From: an uncultured Myxococcales bacterium
Lineage (GTDB): Bacteria > Myxococcota_A > Polyangia > Polyangiales > Polyangiaceae
Length of the DNA stretch: 64,000 nt
Assembly: GCA_937902985.1 (NCBI GenBank)
Contig: CALFNG010000256.1
Location: 1 to 64,000, forward strand
Direction: 5' to 3'
The position numbers were made by a program, and so were the translations under genes. Below the pieces are notes generated by a model. That model saw only the letters and a list, made by a program, of their open reading frames with translations, was not told the DNA's origin and ran no database searches. This document shows, one piece after another, positions 25,208 through 34,042 of the stretch. Numbering within the stretch: the stretch's first letter is position 1; every line of letters begins with the position of its first letter.

Positions 25208-27172
25208 TCAACGCTTGACGCTCGACCTCGCGGCCGCGGCGAGCACGGCCTCGAGGTCGCCGGCCAGCGGGGCTTCGAAGACGACCGCCGCCCCGGTGTC
25301 GGGGTGGACGAGCTCGAACCGCGACGCGTGGAGGAACGTGCGATCGAGGCCGCACTTCTCTTCGAAGTAGCGATTGGTAGGCGCGTGGCCGTAGCGCTCG
25401 TCGCCGAGCACGGCGTGCTCGATCGAGGCCAGGTGCCGGAGGATCGGATGCGTGCGGTGCCCCGGGTGCGGCTCCGGCACGACCCGCAAGACGCTGTGGC
25501 CGCCGACGATCGACGCGCGTCGATAGCGCGTGCGCGCCCTGACGAGGGCGCCGCCTTCCTGGAGCGCGCGGGCGATGGAGCCCTTCGACGGCGTCACGCC
25601 CCGCACGGCGGCGACGTAGATCGTGCGCGCGGTCGCGGCGCCGAGCGCACGCTGCCACTTGACGACGTGCTCGGGGCGGCGAGCGAAGATCGTGACGCCG
25701 CTCGTTCCCGCGTCGGGCCAGTGCACGGGGACCGCTTCTTCGGCGCCCGCGAGGGTCCGCACGCGCGCCTGGAGGGAACCCGCGAACCTGGCGTCCGCCG
25801 CCGTGGGCTCGTGGGGACCCTTGTCGACGACGAGCACGGCGTCGTCTTCGTAGACGACGCGGGGCGCCGGGATGACGACGATGACGTCCCGGTGGAGGAC
25901 GGCGACAGTCTCGACCTCGTCGGTCAGCGGGATCATGTCGATCGGGCGAAGGGCGCCGGGCCGGTATCCGAGGCGCGCGAAGTGCGCGAGGTCGCGCGCC
26001 AGGGTGTCGGGCTCGCACGAGACGTAAGCGATGACGGCCGGCGCCAGCCGAGCGAGGGCCTCCCGCGCCGCCGGGCTGGTTCCCCGCCGGGGCGGGTTGA
26101 CGACAGCGGCGTCGAAGCGTTCGCCTCTCTCTCCGAGCGCTTTCAGGGCCGCGGCGGTGTCCGCGCACACCGCGTCGACCTCGAGGTTCTGAGCCTGGGC
26201 GGCGGCCGCGGCTTGCTGGGCTGCCGGCGCGAACGACTCGACGAGCACGACGCGCGCCCCCGCGGCGGCCAGCGCCAGGGCGATGGAGCCCGAGCCGCCG
26301 TAGAGATCGAGCACACGGGGAGGGCGGGTCCGCGACACGCCGACCGCCTCTGCGAGGAGCGCGTGCACCCGCTCGGTCTGGCCGCGGTGCGCCTGGACGA
26401 ACGAGCCGAACGTCGCGAAATGAACCGAGGCTCCGACGCGGTCGGGGGCGCGCGCCACGCCCGCGAGCGCGCGCGTCTCGCTGCCGAGGATCTGCGGTCC
26501 GTCACGGCCGTCGACGCTCGTGTGGAAGTTCGCGGCGACGCCAGCGACCTGGGGCAAAGCCCGCATCAGCTCGCGAGCGGCTCCCCCGAGGGCGGTGAGA
26601 TCCCCCGCGCGCGCTCGCTCGACGACGAACGTGACCAGCACCCTCGCCCCGGAGGCGTCAGGGCCCTCGCGGACTTCGCGCAGGTCGACCGCGCGAAGGC
26701 TCCCGCCCCCGTCGGGTTCGAAGGGCGCGAGCGCGCCGCCCGTGGCCTTCGCTGCCCGGATGCGCTCGCGCAGGGCTGCCGAGACGGCGGAGAGCGCTGG
26801 CGTGAGGACGCGGCAACGTGGAATGTCGACGACGTGATGGCCGCCGCCCTTCGCGAAGAGGCCGACCGAGCCGCCCCGCGCGACGATGAGCTTCGCTCGC
26901 GTGCGGTAGCCGACGACCGGAAGCGCCGCGGCCACGGGCTCGGGAGCCGCGAGATCGAGCCACGGATAGCGCGCGAACGCGGTCGCGACCCGCGCTCGCT
27001 TGTGAACGAGCTGCTCGCCGTATGTCAGGCCGAGGAGCGGACAGCCGCCGCAGCGCTCGGCGTGGTCACAGTTGACGCGCAGCGCCAGGTCGCGTTCGAC
27101 GTCGCCGGGCGTCGACGGACGTTCGGCGGCCCGAGGCGCGGCCCGGGCGACGAGATCATGCGGGGCGGCCAT
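25208..27172 (-). CDS. Fusion of RNA m5U methyltransferase (RlmD/RumA-like) and RluA-type pseudouridine synthase
   Basis: Residues 1-430 form a TrmA/RumA-type SAM-dependent uridine methyltransferase. They include the CxxxxxCGGC cluster site (CDHAERCGGC) and PRC, SAM motif LDLYGGSGSIALAL, VNPPRRG, and the catalytic cysteine in YVSCEPDTLARDL. Residues about 440-654 form an RluA-like synthase with HWPDAGTSGVTIFAR, GHRTHPILRHLASIEHAVLGDERYG and a typical C-terminus. The synthase motif is normally HRLDxxTSG; here the catalytic Asp is kept but the Arg-Leu before it is Trp-Pro. The protein probably modifies two uridines in rRNA or tRNA. The target is unknown. Confidence 0.9.
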   Translation of the reverse strand: MAAPHDLVARAAPRAAERPSTPGDVERDLALRVNCDHAERCGGCPLLGLTYGEQLVHKRARVATAFARYPWLDLAAPEPVAAALPVVGYRTRAKLIVARGGSVGLFAKGGGHHVVDIPRCRVLTPALSAVSAALRERIRAAKATGGALAPFEPDGGGSLRAVDLREVREGPDASGARVLVTFVVERARAGDLTALGGAARELMRALPQVAGVAANFHTSVDGRDGPQILGSETRALAGVARAPDRVGASVHFATFGSFVQAHRGQTERVHALLAEAVGVSRTRPPRVLDLYGGSGSIALALAAAGARVVLVESFAPAAQQAAAAAQAQNLEVDAVCADTAAALKALGERGERFDAAVVNPPRRGTSPAAREALARLAPAVIAYVSCEPDTLARDLAHFARLGYRPGALRPIDMIPLTDEVETVAVLHRDVIVVIPAPRVVYEDDAVLVVDKGPHEPTAADARFAGSLQARVRTLAGAEEAVPVHWPDAGTSGVTIFARRPEHVVKWQRALGAATARTIYVAAVRGVTPSKGSIARALQEGGALVRARTRYRRASIVGGHSVLRVVPEPHPGHRTHPILRHLASIEHAVLGDERYGHAPTNRYFEEKCGLDRTFLHASRFELVHPDTGAAVVFEAPLAGDLEAVLAAAARSSVKR

Positions 27173-27209
27173 CCGGGGGAGCCGCGGACCTTAGCACGCG
27201 CGTCGCCGC

Positions 27210-27878
27210 TCAGAATTTCACCCGGGCAGCGAGAAAGCCGCCCCAGAGGGCCGACGTGTGGATCCACAGCGCATCGCTCCGGGCCGGGTTGATCACCGTG
27301 CACTCGCCCTCCACCGCGACCGACGCGAGGCGGGTCAGGCGAAGCTCGGCCCCGGCCCCGAGCTGGGCCGCCAGCACGACGTCATGCGGAATGCCGGGCA
27401 TGTCGGGGTCGACCCGCCATTGACCCAGCCCGAGCTGCACGAACGGCACGAGCGGACCGTCGGCAAGGCGCCGCCGCATGAGCACCATGCGCTTCGAGCG
27501 CTCCCGCAGCACCTCGTCGATTGGCGACAGGTGACCAAGGAGGAGCTGCGCGGCGTCCCAGTCGCGCGCGATGAGCGAAAGGTGAGCGGCGCGCTCGATG
27601 CTGTCGAGGAAACCGTCGAAGAACCCGCCGAGGAGCCCGTCGAGCCCTTCGACCAGCGGGCTATGCGCGGAGAGCGGCCGCTTCTGCGGGGCCGCCGGGG
27701 CGCCGGTCTCTTGTGCCCCGACTCGCAGGGCGGCGAGCATGATGACCACAGCGAGCGAGGCCGCGAGCCCCCGGGCAAGGCCGGAAGGAAGGCGCCCTCT
27801 CTGCGCATTTTGAGGCGCATTTCGAGGGCCATTTCGAGGCGCGTTTCGAGGCGCGTTTCGAGGAAGTGGGTCGCTCAT
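27210..27878 (-). CDS. Exported protein with beta-barrel-like C-terminus
   Basis: The N-terminus has a tetrapeptide repeat (PRNA x4-5), then a hydrophobic signal (GLARGLAASLAVVIMLAALRVGAQE). The C-terminal 90 residues look like outer-membrane strands (PFVQLGLGQWRV, VVLAAQLGAGAELRLTRLASVAVEGE) and end in LAARVKF with a final Phe. No family is recognised. I prefer ATG 27878 over the track's ATG 27926, though neither has a strong ribosome site. It ends 37 bp before the methyltransferase gene start on the same strand. Confidence 0.65.
   Translation of the reverse strand: MSDPLPRNAPRNAPRNGPRNAPQNAQRGRLPSGLARGLAASLAVVIMLAALRVGAQETGAPAAPQKRPLSAHSPLVEGLDGLLGGFFDGFLDSIERAAHLSLIARDWDAAQLLLGHLSPIDEVLRERSKRMVLMRRRLADGPLVPFVQLGLGQWRVDPDMPGIPHDVVLAAQLGAGAELRLTRLASVAVEGECTVINPARSDALWIHTSALWGGFLAARVKF
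27804..27863. repeat. Five tandem copies of a 12-bp repeat in coding sequence
   Basis: Units of the type CGCGTTTCGAGG repeat five times without gaps. On the minus strand they encode Pro-Arg-Asn-Ala repeats near the N-terminus of the exported protein. The two copies closest to its start are identical, so expansion is recent. Confidence 0.85.
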
Positions 27879-28053
27879 CCTGTCCGTAGACACGAACCTG
27901 AGCAACGCTCGTGCCTCTTCGTGCATCGCCCGGTGAGGCTACCCCGGCGGCGAGCCCTCGTCGTCGTCCTGCGCCAGCCAGGCAAGGGTCGAAACCCCGG
28001 TTGGCCGCGGTCGCATGCGAAACTCGAGCCGTTTCGGCACGTAGTCGTTTTCA

Positions 28054-28737
28054 ATGAATGCGCGGGCGATGACGCTCCCGTCGAGAGCGCCCGCGTCGGC
28101 GGTGGCCGTCACGGCCTTGGCGCCGGTGGCGGCCCCTTGGCCGCTGCGTGGTACAAGCAGCGTCGTGCATCCGCGCACGGACGCCGATTTCGCGATGGAG
28201 CGATACGCCGGGGGAGACACGGCAGCCTTCGGTCAGCTTTACGATGCCCTCTCCCCACGCCTATTCGGTTACCTCCTACGACAGACACGCGACCGCGCTC
28301 GTGCCGAGGATCTCTTGCAGCAGACGATGCTGCAGATCCACCGCGCTCGCGACCGGTTCATCGCCGGCGCCGAGGTCACACCCTGGGCCTTCGCCATCGC
28401 CCGGCGCCTCCTCGTCGACGACATCCGGCGTAACCGCCGGGTCATTCTCTCGGACGACGGCGACCCCGACCCCGGCGTCTCGAGCCTCGACCGCGCAGAC
28501 GACCTGGTCCACGCCGGCGAGCTTGCGGTTCGCGTTCAGCACATCCTCGCGCGGCTGCCTCACTCGCAGCGGGCGGCGTTCGAGTTGATCAAGCAAGAAG
28601 GTCTCACCGTGGCCGAGGCGGCACAAGTCCTCGGGACGACCGTGGCGGCGGTCAAGCTTCGCGCCCACCGCGCGTACGAGTCGCTCCGGGCGGCGCTCGG
28701 GGACCTCGATTCCAGTCTCGAGGGGCGCAAGCCGTGA
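28054..28737 (+). CDS. ECF-type RNA polymerase sigma factor
   Basis: The sigma-2 region is MERYAGGDTAAFGQLYDALSPRLFGYLLRQ...AEDLLQQTMLQIHRARDRF, and the sigma-4 helix-turn-helix is LPHSQRAAFELIKQEGLTVAEAAQVLGTTVAAVKLRAHRAYESLR. The first 36 residues of the track ORF are Ala/Pro-rich and may be non-coding; GTG 28163 or ATG 28195 are alternative starts. Its stop overlaps the start of the membrane gene at 28734 (GTGA), the arrangement of a sigma/anti-sigma pair. The signal it answers to is unknown. Confidence 0.92.
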   Translation: MNARAMTLPSRAPASAVAVTALAPVAAPWPLRGTSSVVHPRTDADFAMERYAGGDTAAFGQLYDALSPRLFGYLLRQTRDRARAEDLLQQTMLQIHRARDRFIAGAEVTPWAFAIARRLLVDDIRRNRRVILSDDGDPDPGVSSLDRADDLVHAGELAVRVQHILARLPHSQRAAFELIKQEGLTVAEAAQVLGTTVAAVKLRAHRAYESLRAALGDLDSSLEGRKP

Positions 28738-29399
28738 GCAGCCTGCCCCCTCCGGACCTCCGCTCCCGGATCCTCGACGCCATCGAGCGCGAGCCCGTAC
28801 CGTCGCGCGCCGCGAGGTCGCGCCGGAGAGCGCTCGCCGTCGTGATCGGGTTCGCCTCTCTGCTCACGGCGCTGGCCGTCGTCGGGCCGAAGATGCACGC
28901 TCGCCCGGCGGCCTATGTCGCCGCGCTCGTCTTCGCCTGGCTGCCCATCGCCGCGCTGGCCACCTGGGCGGGCGTCACCCCCGGCCGCTCGATGCTCGGG
29001 CGCCCGGTCGCATGGCGCGTCGCCGTCGTCACGCTCACGCCCGTGGCGCTGATGGCCGCGTGGGCGGGAGTGGCGATGATCTGGCCCGCGATGCTCCAGG
29101 ACACGTCCACCATCAAGCGTCACTTCATCTGCGACGCCGCCACGCTCGGTTTCTCGATCGGTCCGCTCGTCGCGTTCACCATCGTGCGCCGCGCGAGCGA
29201 TCCGGTGAACCCGCGGCTGACCGGCGCGGCGATCGGCACGGCGGCGGCCACCTGGGCGGCGGTCGTTCTGCACCTGATCTGCGGGTATACGTCGGGGGCG
29301 CACATGCTCTTCGGGCACGTGGCGCCCGTGGTGCTGCTGGCGCTCATCGGCTCGGTCCTCACGGCGCGAACGGTGGCGATCCGAACGAAGACGGGGTAA
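28734..29399 (+). CDS. Six-helix membrane protein, probable NrsF-like (DUF1109) anti-sigma factor
   Basis: A soluble N-terminal helix (about 30 residues) is followed by six hydrophobic segments, for example ALAVVIGFASLLTALAVV, AYVAALVFAWLPIAALAT, and LTGAAIGTAAATWAAVVLHLICGYTSGAHMLFGHVAPVVLLALIGSVL. The layout and the last block resemble DUF1109/NrsF proteins, which hold ECF sigma factors at the membrane. The GTGA overlap with the sigma gene supports this. The assignment rests on topology and context more than on close sequence identity. Confidence 0.7.
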   Translation: MSSLPPPDLRSRILDAIEREPVPSRAARSRRRALAVVIGFASLLTALAVVGPKMHARPAAYVAALVFAWLPIAALATWAGVTPGRSMLGRPVAWRVAVVTLTPVALMAAWAGVAMIWPAMLQDTSTIKRHFICDAATLGFSIGPLVAFTIVRRASDPVNPRLTGAAIGTAAATWAAVVLHLICGYTSGAHMLFGHVAPVVLLALIGSVLTARTVAIRTKTG

Positions 29400-29415
29400 A
29401 CGCCGCAGTCTGTCC

Positions 29416-30939
29416 ATGGCCTCGGGCTCCGTCCGCGTCTTGATGGTGTCGTCCGAGGTCGAATCGCTCGCCCGGACCGGAGGCCTGGGCGACGCCGTCG
29501 AGGCCCTCTCGAGAGCGCTGGGCGTGCTCGGCGCCGACGTGGTCGTCGTCACGCCGAAGTACGGCGTCACCCGCGTGCCCGCCGACGCGCGGTTGTGGCC
29601 ACGGTCCGTCTTCGCGCCCCTCGGCCTCGGGCACACGCGCGAGCTCGGGGTCCTCGAGACGCACCTCGCCGATCCTTCCGCGGCACCCGTCTCCAGCCGC
29701 CGGTCGGCCCCGCCGAAGGCGAGCGGAGCACCCCGCGTTTGCCTGCTATGCGACGGCGAGCTCTTCGAACGCGACGGGATCTACGGCGACCGTCGCGGCG
29801 CCTTCACCGACAACCCCTTTCGCTTCGCGACCCTCGCGAGCGGCGCGCTGTCGGTGGCCGAGCGCGCCTGGGACGGCGCGCTGCCCGACGTGGTCCATGC
29901 CCACGACTGGCACGCGGCCCTCGCGGTTCTCTACGCGCGCCGCACCCGCGGGGCGGCGTGGGCTCGCGTCCCCACGGTGCTGACCATCCACAACCTCGCC
30001 TTCCAGGGCGTCTTTCCGTCGTCCGAGCTCGACTACCTCGCGATCCCGCGCGACGCCTGGGACGGCGGCTCGATCCGCCACGACGGAGCGGTCAACGTGA
30101 TGAAGGGCGCGATCGACGTCGCTGACCGCGTGACCACGGTGAGCGAAAACTACGCGCGAGAGATCCAGCGCTGGCCTCACGGCTTCGGCCTCGAAGGGCA
30201 CCTGCGCTGGAATTCGAGCAAGCTCCTCGGCATCGTCAACGGCATCGACACCGTGTCGTTCGATCCGAAGACCGACGGCGCCATCGCCCGGCGCTACGGC
30301 GCGGCCGACGCTCCGCAGGGGAAGCGCGCGTGCAAAGAGGCCCTCTGCGCCGAGCTCGGGCTCTCGAGCGACGGGCCTCTCTTTGGCGTGGTCTCGCGGC
30401 TGCAATGGCTCAAGGGGATCGACTTGCTCCTCGGGATCTTGCCGGCGCTCGTCGAGCGCGGAGCCCGCTTCGCCTTCGTCGGCACCGGCGATGCGGACCT
30501 CGAAGGCGCGCTGCGCGAGGCGGCGGCGCGCTGGCCCGGTCGCGTCGCGTCGCGCGTCGCGTTCGATCCGACGCTCGCGCGCCGGATCTTCGCGGGCACC
30601 GACTTCCTCGTGGTCCCTTCGCGCGACGAGCCGTGCGGCCTGACGCAGATGTACGCGATGCGGTACGGCGCGATCCCCGTGGTCACCCCGGTGGGGGGGC
30701 TGCGCGACACCGTCGAGCCCGTCGATGTGGCGCACGCGACGGGCACGGGCATCGTCGCGGCCGCGAGCGACGCGTCGTCGCTGCTCCTCGCATGCGAAGA
30801 CGCGCTCGGCCTCTGGCGCGAGTCCATCGGCTTCGAATCGCTCGTCGCGCGGGCAATGGCCCGCGACAGCTCCTGGGACGATAGCGCTCGAAAGTATCTC
30901 TCGATGTACGAGGCTCTGCGCGGGAAGCTCGGCCCATGA
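29416..30939 (+). CDS. glgA: Glycogen synthase, GT5 family
   Basis: It transfers glucose from ADP-glucose to growing alpha-1,4-glucan. The N-terminal donor motif reads VSSEVESLARTGGLGDAVEAL, a variant of KxGGL with Arg for Lys. The C-terminal domain shows GVVSRLQWLKGIDLLLGILPAL and SRDEPCGLTQMYAMRYGAIPVVTPVGGLRDTV with the catalytic Glu region. The length of 507 aa is normal for the family. It may be transcribed with the FAD enzyme after it (27-bp gap). Confidence 0.94.
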   Translation: MASGSVRVLMVSSEVESLARTGGLGDAVEALSRALGVLGADVVVVTPKYGVTRVPADARLWPRSVFAPLGLGHTRELGVLETHLADPSAAPVSSRRSAPPKASGAPRVCLLCDGELFERDGIYGDRRGAFTDNPFRFATLASGALSVAERAWDGALPDVVHAHDWHAALAVLYARRTRGAAWARVPTVLTIHNLAFQGVFPSSELDYLAIPRDAWDGGSIRHDGAVNVMKGAIDVADRVTTVSENYAREIQRWPHGFGLEGHLRWNSSKLLGIVNGIDTVSFDPKTDGAIARRYGAADAPQGKRACKEALCAELGLSSDGPLFGVVSRLQWLKGIDLLLGILPALVERGARFAFVGTGDADLEGALREAAARWPGRVASRVAFDPTLARRIFAGTDFLVVPSRDEPCGLTQMYAMRYGAIPVVTPVGGLRDTVEPVDVAHATGTGIVAAASDASSLLLACEDALGLWRESIGFESLVARAMARDSSWDDSARKYLSMYEALRGKLGP

Positions 30940-30966
30940 GCGCGAGCCGGCTCGATTGAGCGAGTC

Positions 30967-32181
30967 ATGAGCGTCACTTCGCGCGACATCGTCGTCGTCG
31001 GCGGCGGCCCGGCGGGAACGACCACCGCGCTGGCCCTGGCCCACGCCGCCCCGGGGCTCGCCCGGCGCGTCGTCGTGCTCGAGAAGGCGCGTTACCCGAG
31101 GGAGAAGCCGTGCGCGGGCGCACTCGGGGGTCGCGGAGACGCGCTGCTCGGAGACCTCGGCGTGACGATCGACGTCCCGAGCGCCCATGTGGACGGGATC
31201 TCGTTTCATGGCGCGCGTGGCGCCGCGGAGGCAAGTCCAGGGCGGATCGGGCGCGTCGTCCGCCGCGTCGAGTTCGACTACGCGCTCGCGCGCGCGGCCG
31301 CGTCGCGGGGCATCGAAGTGCGCGACGGCGTCGGCGTGGAGCGGCTACACGACGACGACGGCGCGATCGTCGTGGCGACCACCGCCGGCGAGCTCGCCGC
31401 GCGAGTCGTCGTGGGGTGCGACGGCGTCGGTAGCGTCGTGCGCAAGTCGATGGGCCTAGGGGCGGGCGAGCTTCGTGCTCAGGTCATCGAGGTCGACACG
31501 GAGCCGGTGCCGGGCGACCGCGATCGTGCGCTCCTGCACTTCGACTCGGCCGACCGGCGCATCGCCGGTTACGCGTGGGACTTTCCGACCGTGGTCGACG
31601 GGCGCGCCCTCGTCTGCCGCGGGCTCTATCACTTGAAGACGCCTCGGGACGCGTCACGCGACGGGCCGGACCTCGGCGCGCTGCTCGCCGAGCGCCTGCG
31701 CGGACTCGGAATCGACCCCGCGCGCTGCCAGAATAAGCGGTACGCAGAGCGCGGCTTCGAGCCCGCGGCGCGGCTGGCGCAGGGCCGTCGCATGCTCGTG
31801 GGCGAGGCCGCGGGGATCGACCCCGTGACGGGCGAGGGGATCGCCCAGGCGATCGAGTTCGGCGTGTTGGCGGGTCGCTTTCTCGCCCGGACGCTCGGGA
31901 ACGGGCGCGAAGGTCCCGGCGAGCTCGAAGGCTGGCAGCACGTGGTGGCGGCGTCGCGGCTCGCGAGGGACCTTCGCCTCCGCGTCCGTCTGATGGGGCT
32001 CTTTTACGGACCGTGGCGTGCGGAGGTCGAGGCCTTCCTCGCCGAGACTCCGGCCGCTCTCTTCGTCGGCTGTCAGCATTTCGCCGCACAGCCTCGCGAC
32101 TGGGCGAGGGTCGGAGAAGTCGCGGGCCACGCCGTCGCGCGGGTCACCGCGGCGCGCATCGCGGCGCTGCTCGCGCGGTGA
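30967..32181 (+). CDS. FAD-dependent oxidoreductase, geranylgeranyl reductase-like
   Basis: The N-terminus has the FAD dinucleotide motif VVVGGGPAGTTTALAL, then KARYPREKPCAGALGGRGDALL, which is the PCAG block of the geranylgeranyl reductase/lysine-epsilon-monooxygenase-like group. A second FAD contact, GRRMLVGEAAGIDPVTGEGIAQAIEFG, follows. These enzymes saturate isoprenoid chains or hydroxylate aromatics. The substrate here is not evident. Length is 404 aa and there are no membrane segments. Confidence 0.88.
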   Translation: MSVTSRDIVVVGGGPAGTTTALALAHAAPGLARRVVVLEKARYPREKPCAGALGGRGDALLGDLGVTIDVPSAHVDGISFHGARGAAEASPGRIGRVVRRVEFDYALARAAASRGIEVRDGVGVERLHDDDGAIVVATTAGELAARVVVGCDGVGSVVRKSMGLGAGELRAQVIEVDTEPVPGDRDRALLHFDSADRRIAGYAWDFPTVVDGRALVCRGLYHLKTPRDASRDGPDLGALLAERLRGLGIDPARCQNKRYAERGFEPAARLAQGRRMLVGEAAGIDPVTGEGIAQAIEFGVLAGRFLARTLGNGREGPGELEGWQHVVAASRLARDLRLRVRLMGLFYGPWRAEVEAFLAETPAALFVGCQHFAAQPRDWARVGEVAGHAVARVTAARIAALLAR

Positions 32182-32212
32182 CCGTCGTCGGCCAATCTCG
32201 CTCAGGCTCAGC

Positions 32213-33898
32213 TCATACGTGAATGCCGGGCTTGACGACGCGGGAGGCTCCGATGCGCTCGAGGTGCCCGGCCACCGCGAGCACCGTGGCCTCGTCCCAC
32301 GCGTCGCCGACCAGTTGCAGGCCAATGGGCATGGCCTGCACATCGATGCCGACGGGCGCGTTCATCGCCGGCAGGCCGGTGAGGTTGCCGAGGAAGTTGT
32401 GCCGACACATGGCGTCGATGGCCTGCGGATCGATGAACCCGCCGTCGAACTCCGCGTCGGTCACGGGCGTCGCGGTGGTCACTGTCGTAGGGAGCGCGAG
32501 GAGGTCGACGCCGAGCATCGTCTTCGCGACCTCGCGACGAAGCCCGGCCCGCAGCCGCTGCGCCTGGATCGCCTCGATGGCCGTCGCGCGGCTCAGCGCG
32601 GCGTGCGAGACGGCGAGATCGGGGTTGAACACCGCGCCGTTCGTGAGCCAGTTCCAGCACGACGCCAGCGCTTCGAGCCCGATCGTGAGGTAACCCACCG
32701 GAGCGGCGAACCGTGCCAGCTCGAGCCGGACGTCGACGAGAACGGCGCCCTCGCGCTCGAGCGCCCGCAACGCCTCGCGGCCCGCCGCGGCGATGGCCGG
32801 CGACGTATCGGCCCACTCGCCGGCCTCGACGCCGATCCTGAGCCCCCGGACGCCCCGGGCGAGGGCGCGCGTCAACTCGCCTGGGGCCAGCGGCGGTGCG
32901 AGCGCCGTCTGTTCGTCGCCGTCATCGAGGCCGCAGATCACGTCGAGGGAGCGCGCGAGGTCGAGCGTCGACGACGCGATCGGCCCGAGGTGCCCCACGG
33001 TTCCCGGGAGGACGTCTCCGTGGCGGCTGACGCGGCCCCACGTCGGCTTGATGCCGAAGACGCCGCACAGCGCCGAGGGAATGCGGATCGAGCCGCCGCC
33101 GTCGCCGCCGAGCGCCAGGGGAACGACCCCCGTCGCCACGGCGACCGCCGAGCCGGTCGACGATCCCCCTGCGACGTGCCCGCCGCCGTGCGGGTTCCGA
33201 GGCATCACGCGCTTTGGATTGAAGCCGAGTGGCGTCATTCCGAACTCGGTCATCGGCGTCGTGCCGATGACGATGGCACCCACGGCGCGGAGGCGCGCGA
33301 CGCAGGTGGCATCGCGCGCGGCCGGACTCGCGTCGGTGAGATCGCTTCCGGCCCGGACAGGCAGCCCGGCCACGGCGGTCTGCTCCTTCACGACGAACGG
33401 AACGCCGTCGAGGGGCCCGAGCGGTGCACCGCGACGCCATCGGTCAGCCGAGGCCGCGGCCTCCGCGAGTGCGGCGTCGTCGCAGAAGTCGAGAATGGGG
33501 CCCATGCACGGGCGCTTCGAGGCCAGGTGGCGCGCCGCATCGAGGGCGTGGCGCACGGCGGCGACCGGAGTCGTCGTGCCCGCCGCATAGGCTGCCGTGC
33601 GCGTGGCAGAAGTACCGCCCCACGGCGGGGGCGGAAATGGCAGGCTCGCGTCTCCGGCATGACGCGGCGGTCGCCCGCCGATCGGGGTGTTGTCGAGCGG
33701 GACGTCGCCGAAGTGACGTGGCGCGATCTTCGGGAGCTCATCGATGCGCAGGTCGCCGCGCGTCACGCGGTAGATGATCGCGGAACCGGCCCTCGTCTTG
33801 CCGAGCGCCGCGAGGGACTTGAGGAATCGGCCGGAGATACGCGGAGGAGAAGTCATTCGTCGAACGTTCTCGAATGCCACGGGGAAGGAAATTGCCAC
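32213..33898 (-). CDS. Amidase signature-family hydrolase
   Basis: The Ser-cisSer-Lys triad region is visible: LDGVPFVVKEQTAV (Lys), AGGSSTGSAVAVATGVVPLALGGDGGGSIRIPSALCG (both serines). It also has FGIKPTWGRVSRHG and GHLGPIASS. These enzymes cleave amide bonds of varied small molecules. The 561-aa length is longer than GatA because of an N-terminal extension of about 120 residues. No GatC is adjacent, so it is unlikely to be GatA. The track starts at GTG 33898; ATG 33856 is an equally good start. Confidence 0.9.
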   Translation of the reverse strand: MAISFPVAFENVRRMTSPPRISGRFLKSLAALGKTRAGSAIIYRVTRGDLRIDELPKIAPRHFGDVPLDNTPIGGRPPRHAGDASLPFPPPPWGGTSATRTAAYAAGTTTPVAAVRHALDAARHLASKRPCMGPILDFCDDAALAEAAASADRWRRGAPLGPLDGVPFVVKEQTAVAGLPVRAGSDLTDASPAARDATCVARLRAVGAIVIGTTPMTEFGMTPLGFNPKRVMPRNPHGGGHVAGGSSTGSAVAVATGVVPLALGGDGGGSIRIPSALCGVFGIKPTWGRVSRHGDVLPGTVGHLGPIASSTLDLARSLDVICGLDDGDEQTALAPPLAPGELTRALARGVRGLRIGVEAGEWADTSPAIAAAGREALRALEREGAVLVDVRLELARFAAPVGYLTIGLEALASCWNWLTNGAVFNPDLAVSHAALSRATAIEAIQAQRLRAGLRREVAKTMLGVDLLALPTTVTTATPVTDAEFDGGFIDPQAIDAMCRHNFLGNLTGLPAMNAPVGIDVQAMPIGLQLVGDAWDEATVLAVAGHLERIGASRVVKPGIHV

Positions 33899-34042
33899 GC
33901 GTCGCGCGGCTCGCCCGTGTGCAAGGCCGGACCGAGTAGCGGTCGCACGAGCGGCTCAGATGCCACTTGGCTGGGGGTTGCTTTTTCGGTGGCCATGTTC
34001 ATCATCCTGCCGGAGTGACGCCGAACGCCGAACGCCGAGCCG

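Noticed and set aside
24298-25218. 306-aa track ORF taken as one intact protein
   Set aside because: Only its middle portion (about 24480-24715) is coherent protein; both ends are Arg-rich and out of frame with the better flanking sequence.
28560-29636. 358-aa minus-strand ORF
   Set aside because: It is antisense to the sigma/anti-sigma pair, has Arg/Asp/His-rich low-information composition and no motif.
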